DNA from: Pullulanibacillus camelliae
GTDB taxonomy: Bacteria > Bacillota > Bacilli > Bacillales > Sporolactobacillaceae
Length of the DNA stretch: 64,000 nt
Assembly (NCBI RefSeq): GCF_014642655.1
Contig: NZ_BMIR01000005.1
Span: 62,001 to 126,000, forward strand
Direction of reading: 5' to 3'
In this document: piece after piece, positions 7,834 through 20,789 of the stretch
Layout of the letters: each line of letters starts with the position of its first letter
Position numbering within the stretch: position 1 is the stretch's first letter
Program-made: the position numbers and the translations under genes
Notes under the pieces: model-generated
Databases searched by the model: none
What the model saw: only the letters and a program-made list of their open reading frames with translations
What the model was told of the DNA's origin: nothing

Positions 7834-8775
7834 ATGTTAAACATCTATTTAACATCAGTAGATGGGCAGTTTCGAGAAATTGATCAGATTAGGAAGGGCT
7901 GTTGGATCAATCTTATTGCGCCAACTCAAGAAGAAATCACAAGGGTCGTTGAGCATACACAAATTCCTCAAGACTTTATTAAAGACCCTTTGGATGACGA
8001 TGAAAGATCGCGTATCGAAAAAGAAGAAAATGATGTGCTTACGATCGTTGATATTCCCATCCATGTCAAGGATGATAGTGATTCTGCGCTCTATGATACC
8101 ATTCCGCTTGGTATTATTGTGACCAAGGATTGCTTTATCACCGTTTGTTTGGATGATAATCCGATCATTAATGAGTTTACCCAAAATCGTATCAAGGGCT
8201 TTTTTACTTATAAAAAAACCCGTTTTACATTGCAATTATTATATGTGATGGCGACATATTATTTAAAATATCTCCGCCAGATCAATCGGAAGACTAATGA
8301 AATTGAACGTGAATTGCATGAATCGATGAAGAATAAAGAGCTGTTTTCATTGCTCAGTCTTGAAAAAACACTCGTTTATTTTATGACATCATTAAAAGCG
8401 AATAATATTGTTATGGAAAAGATTCTTAGATTGAATTATTTCAAAATGTATGAGGATGACAAGGATCTGCTTGAGGATGTCATGATTGAGGTCAAGCAGG
8501 CGCTTGAGATGGCTGAGGTTTACAGCAATATTTTAAATGGCTTAATGGATACCTTCGCCTCGGTTATATCGAATAATGTTAATATCGTCATGAAATTTTT
8601 AACAGCCATCACGATCGTGCTTTCTTTACCAACGATGGTGGCGAGTTTTTTCGGCATGAACTTTGTAAAGCTGCCCTTGGAGCATAATCCTTTAGGCTTT
8701 ATCATCGCGATATTAATCTCAGCGACACTTTCTGTTATTACTGCACTGATCTTTTGGAAAAAGAAATACTTTTGA
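7834..8775 (+). CDS. CorA-family magnesium/divalent-cation transporter
   Basis: 313 residues. A long acidic N-terminal cytoplasmic domain and central helices are followed by two C-terminal transmembrane segments. The signature GMN is present at the end of TM1 (FFGMNFVKLPLEHNPLGF), and the protein ends with basic KKKYF. CorA proteins form pentameric channels for Mg2+ (or Co/Ni/Zn in some subfamilies); the ion is not decidable here. The SD GGAGGTG (7821-7827) sits 6 bases before ATG 7834, and an in-frame GTG at 7819 overlaps the SD. The SD lies in a hairpin (see leader). Confidence 0.9.
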   Translation: MLNIYLTSVDGQFREIDQIRKGCWINLIAPTQEEITRVVEHTQIPQDFIKDPLDDDERSRIEKEENDVLTIVDIPIHVKDDSDSALYDTIPLGIIVTKDCFITVCLDDNPIINEFTQNRIKGFFTYKKTRFTLQLLYVMATYYLKYLRQINRKTNEIERELHESMKNKELFSLLSLEKTLVYFMTSLKANNIVMEKILRLNYFKMYEDDKDLLEDVMIEVKQALEMAEVYSNILNGLMDTFASVISNNVNIVMKFLTAITIVLSLPTMVASFFGMNFVKLPLEHNPLGFIIAILISATLSVITALIFWKKKYF

Positions 8776-8817
8776 AGGGTTGCCTTAAATCATTTTTATA
8801 TTTAAGGGGTTTATCCG

Positions 8818-9078
8818 ATGAACATGATTCAGCCGAAGATCATTTTATATAGTAAGGAACGCTGTCCGCTTTGTGACGAAGTGAAGGCTTGGCTTGATCT
8901 GCTGTGTGAGGCGCATGACCTGTCTTATAAAGAGATTGATATCTATTCGGACGATGCGTTACTTGAACAGTATCAATTGATGATCCCAGTTGTGGCCGTT
9001 GATGGAGAAGTTGCAGCAGCTGGTCGGATAAGTTATCAAGAGATAGAGAAAACGCTTATGCCGTATATAAAAAAATAA
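8818..9078 (+). CDS. Glutaredoxin-like thioredoxin-fold protein
   Basis: 86 residues with a thioredoxin fold. The redox motif CPLC (C16, C19) follows the first beta strand (IILYSKER), and the cis-proline region IPVVAVDGE matches the DUF836/glutaredoxin-like family. It lies just before cggR, where many Firmicutes carry such a small gene. Likely a thiol-disulfide oxidoreductase of unknown partner. The SD AAGGGG precedes ATG 8818; a terminator follows the stop. Confidence 0.85.
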   Translation: MNMIQPKIILYSKERCPLCDEVKAWLDLLCEAHDLSYKEIDIYSDDALLEQYQLMIPVVAVDGEVAAAGRISYQEIEKTLMPYIKK

Positions 9079-9093
9079 TATTACAAAATCCTG

Positions 9094-9122
9094 ACACTTT
9101 TCACTTGAAAAGTGTTTTTTTT
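9094..9122 (+). terminator. Terminator before cggR, overlapping its promoter
   Basis: ACACTTTTC (9094-9102) pairs with GAAAAGTGT (9107-9115), followed by eight T. The 3' arm contains most of the -35 box of the cggR promoter. Confidence 0.88.
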
Positions 9123-9133
9123 ATCGCTAAAAT
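9105..9133 (+). promoter_or_regulatory. Sigma-A promoter of cggR-gapA operon
   Basis: TTGAAA (9105-9110), 17 bp, TAAAAT (9128-9133), just upstream of the CggR operator. Confidence 0.75.
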
Positions 9134-9147
9134 AATAAATGTAATGA

Positions 9148-9184
9148 CGGGACATTATATGACTATGCGGGACAATTTAAGTCC
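9148..9184. promoter_or_regulatory. CggR operator
   Basis: Two direct CGGGAC half-sites at 9148 and 9168, 20 bp apart, the second followed by AATTTAAGTCC. This arrangement between promoter and start codon matches the known B. subtilis cggR operator; fructose-1,6-bisphosphate releases CggR there. Confidence 0.88.
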
Positions 9185-9198
9185 AGGGGGAAGGCATA

Positions 9199-10230
9199 TT
9201 GGATGATTTAATCAATATACAAAAAAAGCTCGTCCCCGATGTCATCACTATTATGTCTAACCGCTATCGCATATTGCAATCCATTCATTTTTTGCAACCC
9301 ATTGGCCGGAGAGTGTTATCCACTCATTTAGGTATGACTGAAAGAGTCCTACGAGGTGAGGTGGTCTTTCTCAGTCAGCAAGGTCTTGTTCATTCACAAA
9401 GCACGGGGATGCGTTTGACCGATGAAGGAGAGCGTGTTCTCCATCGTCTTGAGAATGTGATGAAGCATGTATCAGGAATCCCGCAATTGGAGAAACAATT
9501 AAAGAACATCCTTCATTTATCTCGCGTCGTTATTGTACCCGGTAATAGTGATGAACAACCATGGGTCAAGAATGAAATGGGGTTGACCTGTGTCAAAGTG
9601 ATGGAATCCTTGATCACGGATAACACGGTCATTGCTATCATGGGAGGAACCACATTAGCTGCTGTGGCAGAAATGATGCATCCTTTCAAGCAATCACAGA
9701 AGAAGCCGTTATTTGTATCCGCACGTGGAGGACTTGGGGAGCAAGTGGAAAATCAGGCCAACACGATTTGTGCCAAAATGGCAGAAAAGGCCGATGGTCA
9801 CTATCGCATGCTTCATGTCCCTGATCAGTTGAGCGAGGAGTCTTATCATTCTTTGAGCATGGAGCCTTCCATAAGAGAATCACTTCTTCTGATACAGTCA
9901 GCAGGAATGGTTATCCATGGCATTGGTGACGCTATGACTATGGCTAAACGGCGGCGTTCGAGTCAAGAACTTTTGGATAAAATTCGTAAAGAACACGCAG
10001 TGGCCGAGGCGTTTGGTTATTATTTTGATCAAAACGGGAAAGTCATCCATAAGGTCAAGACAATTGGATTGCAGTTAGAGGAACTTAATGACGAGCGTCC
10101 AGTAATTACGGTTGCTGGAGGAAAGTCAAAGGCAAATGCTATTGAAGCCTTTTTTAAGAAGGGCCCTGATTCAGTTCTCGTAACCGACGAAGGGGCTGCG
10201 CAACAAATCTTACAAAACAATCATTTTTAG
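9199..10230 (+). CDS. cggR: Central glycolytic genes regulator CggR
   Basis: A 343-residue SorC/DeoR-family repressor. An N-terminal winged HTH (about residues 15-75, with the helix [19 protein letters not shown]) is followed by a sugar-phosphate-binding domain with a [12 protein letters not shown] phosphate loop. It represses its own operon and is induced by fructose-1,6-bisphosphate. The start is TTG 9199 behind CAGGGGGAAGG, giving an N-terminus ([14 protein letters not shown]) like B. subtilis CggR. Its stop is 12 bases before gapA. Confidence 0.95.
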   Translation: MDDLINIQKKLVPDVITIMSNRYRILQSIHFLQPIGRRVLSTHLGMTERVLRGEVVFLSQQGLVHSQSTGMRLTDEGERVLHRLENVMKHVSGIPQLEKQLKNILHLSRVVIVPGNSDEQPWVKNEMGLTCVKVMESLITDNTVIAIMGGTTLAAVAEMMHPFKQSQKKPLFVSARGGLGEQVENQANTICAKMAEKADGHYRMLHVPDQLSEESYHSLSMEPSIRESLLLIQSAGMVIHGIGDAMTMAKRRRSSQELLDKIRKEHAVAEAFGYYFDQNGKVIHKVKTIGLQLEELNDERPVITVAGGKSKANAIEAFFKKGPDSVLVTDEGAAQQILQNNHF

Positions 10231-10241
10231 GAGGAATTAAA

Positions 10242-11249
10242 ATGGCAGTAAAAGTTGGAATTAATGGTTTTGGTCGTATTGGACGTAACGTTTTCCGTGC
10301 AGCTTTAAAAAACCCAGATGTTGAAGTGGTAGCAGTTAACGATTTGACAGATGCTAACATGCTTGCACATCTCTTACAATATGATACAGTGCATGGCAAA
10401 TTAGATGCTGAGGTTTCTGTTAATGGCAACAATCTTGTTGTTGATGGCAAAGAAATCAAAGTCCTTTCCGAACGTGACCCAGCACAGCTTGGTTGGGGAG
10501 ATCTTGGTGTAGAAGTGGCTGTTGAATCAACAGGCCGTTTTACAAAACGTGCTGATGCAGCGAAACACCTTGAAGCAGGTGCGAAAAAAGTAGTGATCTC
10601 TGCTCCAGCTTCTGATGAAGACATCACGATCGTTATGGGTGTTAATGAAGATAAATATGATCCAGCTAACCACCATGTGCTTTCCAATGCATCATGTACA
10701 ACAAACTGCTTAGCGCCTATGGCTAAAGTATTAAACGACAAATTCGGCATCAAACGTGGCTTGATGACAACTGTTCACTCTTATACCAACGACCAACAAA
10801 TCTTAGACTTACCACATAAAGATTACCGTCGGGCACGTGCAGCAGCTGAAAACATCATTCCTACAACAACTGGTGCTGCAAAAGCTGTATCCCTTGTTTT
10901 ACCTGAATTAAAAGGAAAATTAAATGGTATGGCCATGCGTGTGCCAACACCAAACGTTTCCTTGGTTGATTTAGTAGCAGAGCTTGATCAAAATGTTACT
11001 GTTGATGAAATCAATGCAGCATTAAAAGCTGAAGCTGAAGGTGCCTTGAAAGGTATTCTTGCTTACAGCGAAGAACCACTTGTTTCAAAAGACTACAATG
11101 GTGCGACAGTTTCCTCTACTATTGACGCGCTTTCCACCATGGTCCTTGAAGATAATCTTGTAAAAGTTATCTCTTGGTATGACAACGAATCCGGTTACTC
11201 AAACCGTGTTGTTGACCTCGTAAATTATATTGCTAAAAAAGGCCTATAA
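10242..11249 (+). CDS. gapA: Glyceraldehyde-3-phosphate dehydrogenase (glycolytic)
   Basis: 335 residues. NAD-binding Rossmann domain ([11 protein letters not shown] at the N-terminus), catalytic Cys152 in SNASCTTNC, and the conserved HSYTNDQQ and WYDNESGYS motifs. Asp33 in AVNDL fits NAD preference, hence the glycolytic GapA rather than the gluconeogenic GapB. Strong SD AGGAGG. A hairpin after the gene may end part of the transcripts or protect the 3' end, as seen for gapA in B. subtilis. Confidence 0.98.
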   Translation: MAVKVGINGFGRIGRNVFRAALKNPDVEVVAVNDLTDANMLAHLLQYDTVHGKLDAEVSVNGNNLVVDGKEIKVLSERDPAQLGWGDLGVEVAVESTGRFTKRADAAKHLEAGAKKVVISAPASDEDITIVMGVNEDKYDPANHHVLSNASCTTNCLAPMAKVLNDKFGIKRGLMTTVHSYTNDQQILDLPHKDYRRARAAAENIIPTTTGAAKAVSLVLPELKGKLNGMAMRVPTPNVSLVDLVAELDQNVTVDEINAALKAEAEGALKGILAYSEEPLVSKDYNGATVSSTIDALSTMVLEDNLVKVISWYDNESGYSNRVVDLVNYIAKKGL

Positions 11250-11273
11250 TATAGTACAGGGATAGTCAGGGCG

Positions 11274-11302
11274 AAGAGGAGACTTTATGCCTCCTCTTTT
11301 GA
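11274..11302 (+). terminator. Hairpin between gapA and pgk, probable partial terminator
   Basis: AAGAGGAG (11274-11281) pairs with CTCCTCTT (11291-11298) and is followed by only four T in total. It may attenuate or stabilise the cggR-gapA message relative to pgk. Confidence 0.6.
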
Positions 11303-11354
11303 CTTTGTCTACCGCTACATATTATTTATAGCTTGGCGAAGGAGGAGTTTTGAC

Positions 11355-12542
11355 ATGGCAAAACAATCGATTCGTGATATCGAACTCAAAGGAAAAACGG
11401 TCTTTTGTCGAGTTGATTTTAATGTCCCTTTAGAGGGCAATAAGATTACGGACGACACTCGGATTCGTGCGGCTATTCCTACCATTCAATACCTCATTGA
11501 ACAAGGTGCAAAGGTGATCTTAGCCTCACACTTAGGCCGTCCTGATGGACAAGTGAAAGAAGAGCTTCGCCTGAACCCGGTTGCGCAGCGCTTGAGCGAT
11601 CTACTCGGCAAGCCAGTGGTAAAAACCGATCAGGTCATTGGTGAGGAAGTCAATAAAGCTGTCAACGACGCTCAATTTGGCGACGTCATTTTAATTGAAA
11701 ATGTTCGTTTTGAGCCAGGTGAAAAGAAAAATGATCCTGAATTAGCCAAGGCATTTGCAGCTCTTGCTGATGTTTATGTCAATGATGCATTTGGGGCTGC
11801 TCATAGAGCACATGCCTCGACAGAAGGGGTTGCCCAATATCTCAAACCGGCGGTTGCGGGCTTTTTATTAGAAAAAGAGCTTGAGGTCATTGGGAAGGCA
11901 CTCGATAATCCAAGCCGTCCTTTCACTGCGATCATCGGTGGTGCAAAGGTCAAGGACAAGATCGGCGTTATTGAAAATCTGTTAGATAAAGTGGATAATT
12001 TAATTGTTGGTGGTGGACTGGCTTATACCTTCATCAAGTCACAAGGGTATGAAGTGGGAAAATCACTTTTAGATGAAGAAAAAATTGATCTTGCGCGTTC
12101 ATTCATTGAAACAGCCAAAGCTAAGGGTGTTCATTTTTACATGCCTGAGGATGTGATTGTAGCGGATGATTTTTCCGAATCTGCAAACACAAAAGTGGTG
12201 GCCATCAGTGACATTCCTGCCGATTGGGAAGCATTGGATATTGGTCCAAAAACGGTTGAAACGTATAGCAAGGTCATCAAAGAATCTAAACTTGTGATTT
12301 GGAATGGACCAATGGGTGTCTTTGAACTGGATACCTTCGCTAAAGGAACTAAAGGCGTGGCTGAAGCGCTGGCTGCATCCGATGCTTATTCTATCATTGG
12401 TGGTGGCGATTCTGCTGCGGCAGCTGAAAAATTCCATTTGGCTGAGAAAATGGATCATATTTCTACAGGTGGAGGTGCTTCTCTCGAATTAATGGAGGGC
12501 AAGACACTTCCAGGTGTAGCGGTTTTAAACGACAAGGAATAG
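11355..12542 (+). CDS. pgk: Phosphoglycerate kinase
   Basis: 395 residues. Substrate-binding RVDFNVPL and LGRPDG, hinge and nucleotide-binding GGAKVKDKI, and the GGGDSAAA phosphate loop near the C-terminus are all present. Transfers phosphate from 1,3-bisphosphoglycerate to ADP. SD GGAGGAG is 8 bases before ATG. Followed by tpiA after 12 bases. Confidence 0.98.
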   Translation: MAKQSIRDIELKGKTVFCRVDFNVPLEGNKITDDTRIRAAIPTIQYLIEQGAKVILASHLGRPDGQVKEELRLNPVAQRLSDLLGKPVVKTDQVIGEEVNKAVNDAQFGDVILIENVRFEPGEKKNDPELAKAFAALADVYVNDAFGAAHRAHASTEGVAQYLKPAVAGFLLEKELEVIGKALDNPSRPFTAIIGGAKVKDKIGVIENLLDKVDNLIVGGGLAYTFIKSQGYEVGKSLLDEEKIDLARSFIETAKAKGVHFYMPEDVIVADDFSESANTKVVAISDIPADWEALDIGPKTVETYSKVIKESKLVIWNGPMGVFELDTFAKGTKGVAEALAASDAYSIIGGGDSAAAAEKFHLAEKMDHISTGGGASLELMEGKTLPGVAVLNDKE

Positions 12543-14844
<2,302 letters not shown>

Positions 14845-14872
14845 ATTTAAATGTGATTGAAATGGAGAGTGA

Positions 14873-16168
<1,296 letters not shown>

Positions 16169-16184
16169 TTTTATTTAATAGAGA

Positions 16185-16216
16185 AACCTCTCAATGAAAG
16201 TTGAGGGGTTTTTTTC
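16185..16216 (+). terminator. Terminator of the glycolytic operon
   Basis: AACCTCTCAA (16185-16194) pairs with TTGAGGGGTT (16201-16210), followed by T7. Confidence 0.92.
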
Positions 16217-16228
16217 AAAAGAAAAGCA

Positions 16229-16530
16229 AGTATAAAATTTCTGATCATGAGGACGGTGCAGATTTCCGCTTCAGGCCGCTCGCTTTCTGCGGGGGAGTGG
16301 TAAGCCTCCTCGTGCCTTCGCACTGTTAAGGTCTTACCGATCTCCCGCTCCCGCAGGACTCTAGTCTCCGCATCATGAGTCAGCGGCGCCCAAGGAACAC
16401 ACGGTTTTAGAGTGTTCCGAATCTCGCACATTGCGCTCTCATCCACTTGACCAGGCAGCGAAGCCTCTTTCATATTGGATGATGCTCTATACCAAGTAAG
16501 GACCGGGCATGCTTTTCGCCCGGTTTTTTT
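16229..16530. repeat. Composite GC-rich intergenic repeat
   Basis: Starts with 40 bases identical to 238-277, continues with a GC-rich core related to the MITE-like element at 4891, and ends with a hairpin ACCGGGC (16502-16508)/GCCCGGT (16518-16524) plus T7. The part 16350-16440 recurs inverted at 39850-39920. The end with its hairpin recurs at 58245-58316, in both cases directly followed by the 160-nt element. Confidence 0.7.
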
Positions 16531-16531
16531 C

Positions 16532-16691
16532 ATACTATCAGAATGTATAACTTCGCTGACGCTTATAAAAGAAGAGAGTATAAGTGTAGCTTTGACTTTC
16601 GCCACCTGAGGCTTGTGGGCAACCTAAGTGTGTGATTTGCAAAAATCCCATCAGGAGTACCAGCGAAGTGGTGCAAGCCAAGTTTTCTAAT
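16532..16691 (+). repeat. 160-nt dispersed structured element, long form, copy A
   Basis: Begins ATACTATCAGAATGTATAAC and ends AAGCCAAGTTTTCTAAT. ATACTATC can pair with GAGAGTAT some 45 nt later, and GGCTTG (16610 region) with CAAGCC (near 16675). Strongly similar to 38579-38738, more divergent at 31013-31168 and 29288-29445. No ORF fits all copies. Confidence 0.72.
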
Positions 16692-16926
16692 GTAAAGCAG
16701 CGAAGGGGCTGAAGCAGAGAATCGAGCGGCAAAATTCTTACTGTATTGTCAAACCATTATGGAAGGCTCTGTTTGTCTCTTCCCACTATGCCTGTTGGGG
16801 ATTAGACTTCTATAGATTTGTTTGGTGTGCTACAGCCCGAGCTCCGATATGAAAAGGCATTTCCCTTTTTGAGCAAACTATGTTAAATTAAAAGTAATGT
16901 TTGTGATTCGTTTGAGGAGGAGTCAT

Positions 16927-17157
16927 ATGGAAGCCTTATTAATTACGCTGATTGTCATAGCGGCGCTTTGCATCATTGCCATCGTGCTTTTACAGCCAGG
17001 AAAGAGCGAAGGCCTGTCGGGGTCCATTACCGGTGGTGCAGAACAACTTTTTGGAAAACAAAAAGCGCGTGGTTTAGATAAATTTTTACATCGGACAACA
17101 ATTATCTGTGCAATTGTCTTTTTTGTTGCAGCGTTTATTCTTGGCTTTTACTATTAA
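16927..17157 (+). CDS. secG: Preprotein translocase subunit SecG
   Basis: 76 residues with two transmembrane segments (about residues 2-20 and 54-74) separated by a cytoplasmic loop carrying the family motif [29 protein letters not shown]. SecG joins SecYE in the export channel. ATG 16927 follows GAGGAGGAG; an in-frame ATG further upstream lacks an SD. The order secG-est-rnr is the same as in B. subtilis. Confidence 0.95.
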   Translation: MEALLITLIVIAALCIIAIVLLQPGKSEGLSGSITGGAEQLFGKQKARGLDKFLHRTTIICAIVFFVAAFILGFYY

Positions 17158-17184
17158 TTGATAGCAAGCAAGAAATGATGGCGT

Positions 17185-17216
17185 CAGCACCTGAATCCTG
17201 GTGCTGTTTTATTTTT
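17185..17216 (+). terminator. Terminator after secG
   Basis: CAGCACC (17185-17191) pairs with GGTGCTG (17200-17206), followed by TTTTATTTTT. Confidence 0.82.
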
Positions 17217-17407
17217 AATTCCATTTATTGGTATATTGTGGTATTTTTATATTGATATAAATGGTTTTATGCAAGAGAATTAGGGGAAAGTAAGGACAAG
17301 GCGTTTTCCCAACTTCTCGTAGCAAATGATGATAAGATGAAATAGAAGTGTTCCCTAGTGGATGGAATAGGGGACGGCATGGAATATGAGTAAGGAGTGT
17401 TGGCAAC

Positions 17408-18157
17408 ATGAAAGTATTACCACCAAAACCATTTACATTTGAAGCGGGAAAGCGTGCGGTTTTATTATTACATGGCTTTACAGGAAATTCTGCTGATGTC
17501 CGCATGTTAGGGCGCTTTTTACAGGATAGAGGCTATACCTCACATGCTCCACATTATAAGGGTCATGGTGTACCACCAGAGGAGCTTCTGAAGACGGACC
17601 CTGAGGACTGGTGGGAGGACGTCACAAATGGCTATAAACATCTCAAAAATCTTGGCTATGACGAAATTGCGGTGGCAGGATTGTCACTAGGAGGCGTATT
17701 TTCTCTAAAAGTTGGTTATACTTTCCCAGTAAAAGGGATTGTTCCAATGTGTACACCGATGTCTACAAAAACGGAAGAAAAAATTCGGCAGGGTGTGATT
17801 GAATATGCCCAAGAGTGGAAGCAGCTTGAAGGCAAATCGAAAGAACAAATTGAAAGGGAAATGAAGCCTTTTAAAGATGCACCAATGAAAACACTGGCTA
17901 AGCTCAGTGAATTAATTGAAGAGGTTCGCGCTCATATCGATTTAATTTATAATCCTATTTTTGTCGTACAGGGGCGCTTAGATAAAATGATTGATACCAA
18001 CAGTGCCAACATTATTTATGAAACAGTTGAGTCCGAAGATAAACAGATCAAATGGTATAAGCAATCGGGACATGTCATCACCTTGGGAGATGAAAAGGCC
18101 CAGCTTCATCAGGATATTTATGATTTTCTCGAGGGATTGGATTGGTCGGACTCCTAA
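17408..18157 (+). CDS. est: Carboxylesterase, Est30/YvaK type
   Basis: 249-residue alpha/beta hydrolase. Oxyanion region LLLHGFTGN (residues 19-27), nucleophile Ser93 in GLSLGG, Asp in [11 protein letters not shown] and His in SGHVITL complete the triad. Closely follows the thermostable Est30 family of short-chain carboxylesterases; the physiological substrate is unknown. Lies between secG and rnr as YvaK does in B. subtilis. SD TAAGGAG before ATG 17408. Confidence 0.92.
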   Translation: MKVLPPKPFTFEAGKRAVLLLHGFTGNSADVRMLGRFLQDRGYTSHAPHYKGHGVPPEELLKTDPEDWWEDVTNGYKHLKNLGYDEIAVAGLSLGGVFSLKVGYTFPVKGIVPMCTPMSTKTEEKIRQGVIEYAQEWKQLEGKSKEQIEREMKPFKDAPMKTLAKLSELIEEVRAHIDLIYNPIFVVQGRLDKMIDTNSANIIYETVESEDKQIKWYKQSGHVITLGDEKAQLHQDIYDFLEGLDWSDS

Positions 18158-18178
18158 TATTAACGGAGGAGAATTATT

Positions 18179-20503
18179 TTGAACGAACAATTAAAAGAAC
18201 GCATTCTAACTTTTATGAATGAAGAGATGAGCAAGCCTTTAACCCTTGAAGATTTAGAGGAAACCTTTGGCTTAACCGCCTCGGATGATTTTAAAGATTT
18301 AGTTAAAACGCTCAATGCCATGGAGGAACGAGGGCTTATTGTAAGAACACGCTCTAACCGTTATGGGCTGCCTGAAAAAATGAATCTTGTGCGCGGAAAG
18401 GTGCAGGGGCATGCTAAAGGCTTTGCCTTTATATTACCTATAGAGTCGGATGATCAAGATGTCTATGTCGCTCAAGGCGATTTAAATGGCGCCATGAACA
18501 ACGACATCGTTTTAGTGCGCTTGTCCGAAAAATCATCAGGGGATCGTCCCGAAGGTGTCGTCGTTCGCATTATTGAAAGAGGAACACAGACCGTTGTAGG
18601 GACCTATCAAGATAGTCGGCATTTTGGCTTTGTCATTCCCGATGATTCACGTATTGCCAATGATATTTTTATTCCAAAAGAAGCAACAGGCGGGGCGGCT
18701 GAGGGTCATAAGGTTGTTGTGAAAATCACCCAGTATCCAGAGGAGAAGAAAAGCGCTGAAGGCGAAATCATTGCGATTCTTGGGCATAAAAATGATCCTG
18801 GGGTAGATATTCTCTCTATCATTCATAAACATGGAATTCCGACTGAATTTCCAGAAGAAGTCATTGCTGAGGCCAATGCGGCTCCAGATGAGATTGATTC
18901 TGAAGAAATCAAAGGGCGCCGCGACCTGCGTCAGGAAACGATCGTTACAATTGATGGTGAGGATGCCAAAGACCTTGATGATGCCGTGACCGTCACGAAG
19001 CTTGATAATGGCAATTATAAATTAGGCGTACATATCGCTGATGTCAGTTATTATGTCAAGGAAGAGAGTGCTTTAGATAAAGAGGCTTTTGAACGGGGAA
19101 CAAGTGTCTACCTTGTTGATCGTGTGATCCCAATGATTCCCCATCGCCTGTCAAATGGCATCTGTAGCTTAAATCCACAGGTTGATCGTTTGACCATCTC
19201 GTGTGAAATGGAAATTACGCCTTCAGGTAAGGTCGTTAATCATGAGATTTTCCCAAGTGTCATACGCACAACTGAGCGAATGACCTACACCAACGTTCGG
19301 AAAATCCTCTTGAAGGAGGATGAAGAGGTCCTTGAGCGGTATAAAGACCTGATTCCATTTTTTGAACAAATGGGTGAATTAGCGGCCATCTTAACGGAAA
19401 AACGACGCCAGCGCGGTGCGATTGATTTTGATTTTACCGAGGCAAAAATTTTAGTTGATGAAGACGGGCATCCGACAGATGTGGTCATTCGCGAACGCTC
19501 AGTAGCTGAACGGTTAATTGAAGAATTTATGCTGGCTGCAAACGAAACGATTGCTGAGCATTTTCACTGGATGGAGTTGCCCTTTATCTACAGAATTCAT
19601 GAAGATCCAGATCCCGAAAAATTAGTGCGGTTTTATAATTTTGCTGTGAATTTTGGGTATGTCATTAAAGGGACAGTAGATGAAATTCATCCAAGAACCC
19701 TGCAGTCCTTGCTTGAGGAGATTAAGGGAGAGCCAGAAGAAGCCGTTATTAGTACAATGATGCTGCGCTCAATGCAACAGGCGAAATACAGCGATCAGAG
19801 CTTGGGCCATTTTGGTCTCTCAACAGACTTTTATACGCATTTCACATCACCGATTCGCCGCTATCCCGATCTTATTGTTCATCGCTTAATTCGCAAATAT
19901 CTTTTTGAACAACAGATTGATCTGAAAACGAAGCAGTATTGGGATGGGAAAGTCTATGATATCGCTAAGCATTCCTCAGAGATGGAACGTCGTGCGGTTG
20001 ACGCGGAGCGGGAAACCGATGATCTTAAAAAGGCAGAATTCATGCAGGATAAAATCGGTGAGACTTATGAAGGTGTGGTCAGTAGTGTCACTAGCTTTGG
20101 TCTCTTTGTCGAACTCCCCAATACGATTGAAGGGCTCGTGCATATCAGCTATTTGGTCGATGACTATTACCACTATAATCAGGATCACATGGCCTTGATT
20201 GGAGAGCGCACAGGGAAGGTATTCAGAATTGGTGATGAAATCACGGTTAAGGTAATCAATGTTAATGTCGATGAACGAGCGATTGATTTTGAAGTCGTCG
20301 GCTTAAAAGAAAATCGACCTAGCCGCCGTAAGGAACGTCCCAAAGTGATTACAGGTCCAGGGGAACCAAGACAGCAGCGCTCTGGCAAAAAGAAAACATC
20401 TGGTTATCGAAACAGCGGTGCCCACAAAAACAGCGGAAATGGCGGACCAAAAGGAAAGAAAAATGGTAAAAGCAGATCAAACCGCCGCAAGAAAAATAAA
20501 TGA
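18179..20503 (+). CDS. rnr: Ribonuclease R
   Basis: 774 residues. In order: N-terminal winged helix (about 1-65), cold-shock domains (about 75-225), RNB catalytic domain with the acidic cluster [12 protein letters not shown], an S1 domain (about 625-705) and a Lys/Arg-rich tail typical of RNase R. A processive 3'-5' exoribonuclease that degrades structured RNA and takes part in tmRNA quality control with SmpB. TTG start behind GGAGGAG, 21 bases after est. Its usual neighbour smpB is displaced by about 5.5 kb. Confidence 0.96.
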   Translation: MNEQLKERILTFMNEEMSKPLTLEDLEETFGLTASDDFKDLVKTLNAMEERGLIVRTRSNRYGLPEKMNLVRGKVQGHAKGFAFILPIESDDQDVYVAQGDLNGAMNNDIVLVRLSEKSSGDRPEGVVVRIIERGTQTVVGTYQDSRHFGFVIPDDSRIANDIFIPKEATGGAAEGHKVVVKITQYPEEKKSAEGEIIAILGHKNDPGVDILSIIHKHGIPTEFPEEVIAEANAAPDEIDSEEIKGRRDLRQETIVTIDGEDAKDLDDAVTVTKLDNGNYKLGVHIADVSYYVKEESALDKEAFERGTSVYLVDRVIPMIPHRLSNGICSLNPQVDRLTISCEMEITPSGKVVNHEIFPSVIRTTERMTYTNVRKILLKEDEEVLERYKDLIPFFEQMGELAAILTEKRRQRGAIDFDFTEAKILVDEDGHPTDVVIRERSVAERLIEEFMLAANETIAEHFHWMELPFIYRIHEDPDPEKLVRFYNFAVNFGYVIKGTVDEIHPRTLQSLLEEIKGEPEEAVISTMMLRSMQQAKYSDQSLGHFGLSTDFYTHFTSPIRRYPDLIVHRLIRKYLFEQQIDLKTKQYWDGKVYDIAKHSSEMERRAVDAERETDDLKKAEFMQDKIGETYEGVVSSVTSFGLFVELPNTIEGLVHISYLVDDYYHYNQDHMALIGERTGKVFRIGDEITVKVINVNVDERAIDFEVVGLKENRPSRRKERPKVITGPGEPRQQRSGKKKTSGYRNSGAHKNSGNGGPKGKKNGKSRSNRRKKNK

Positions 20504-20513
20504 TACACATGGC

Positions 20514-20545
20514 GCCTGATCCTTTACATAAGGGTCAGGCTTTTT
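20514..20545 (+). terminator. Terminator after rnr
   Basis: GCCTGATCCTT (20514-20524) pairs with AAGGGTCAGGC (20530-20540, one G-T pair), followed by T5. Confidence 0.88.
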
Positions 20546-20609
20546 AAAAGGCAAGAGGGTAAAGCTTCGTGGCCCCTTCTTGCTATGATTCGCATTGGCA
20601 GAATGCAAA

Positions 20610-20725
20610 TCTGGGGTGCAGGTTTCCGAATCCGGATGTGAGCGTAACAAAAGACAGAGGCAAGAGAACAAAAGCCGGGTTCAAAATAACAAATGGCCTT
20701 CCCCATTTTAACAAAAGTTACGCTC
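20610..20725 (+). repeat. 21-nt phased AACAAA array, locus 3
   Basis: AACAAA at 20646, 20667, 20688 (21 nt apart) and 20710 (22), preceded by the family head GGTTTCCGAATCCGGATGTG. Located between the convergent genes rnr and mtnE. Confidence 0.78.
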
Positions 20726-20789
20726 TTGACTCGGATCAGGAGAGGCTTCTATTTTTCTCTTTTATATGTTTGAGAATGGGGTGACTCAC

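Noticed and set aside
10154-10753. 199-residue minus-strand frame opposite gapA
   Set aside because: Shadow of the strongly biased gapA codons on the other strand.
16171-16732. Two minus-strand frames (144 and 64 residues)
   Set aside because: They lie within the composite GC-rich repeat and the 160-nt element, and no equivalent product is kept in the other copies.
20569-20784. 71-residue plus-strand frame after rnr
   Set aside because: Overlaps the third AACAAA array and has no ribosome binding site.
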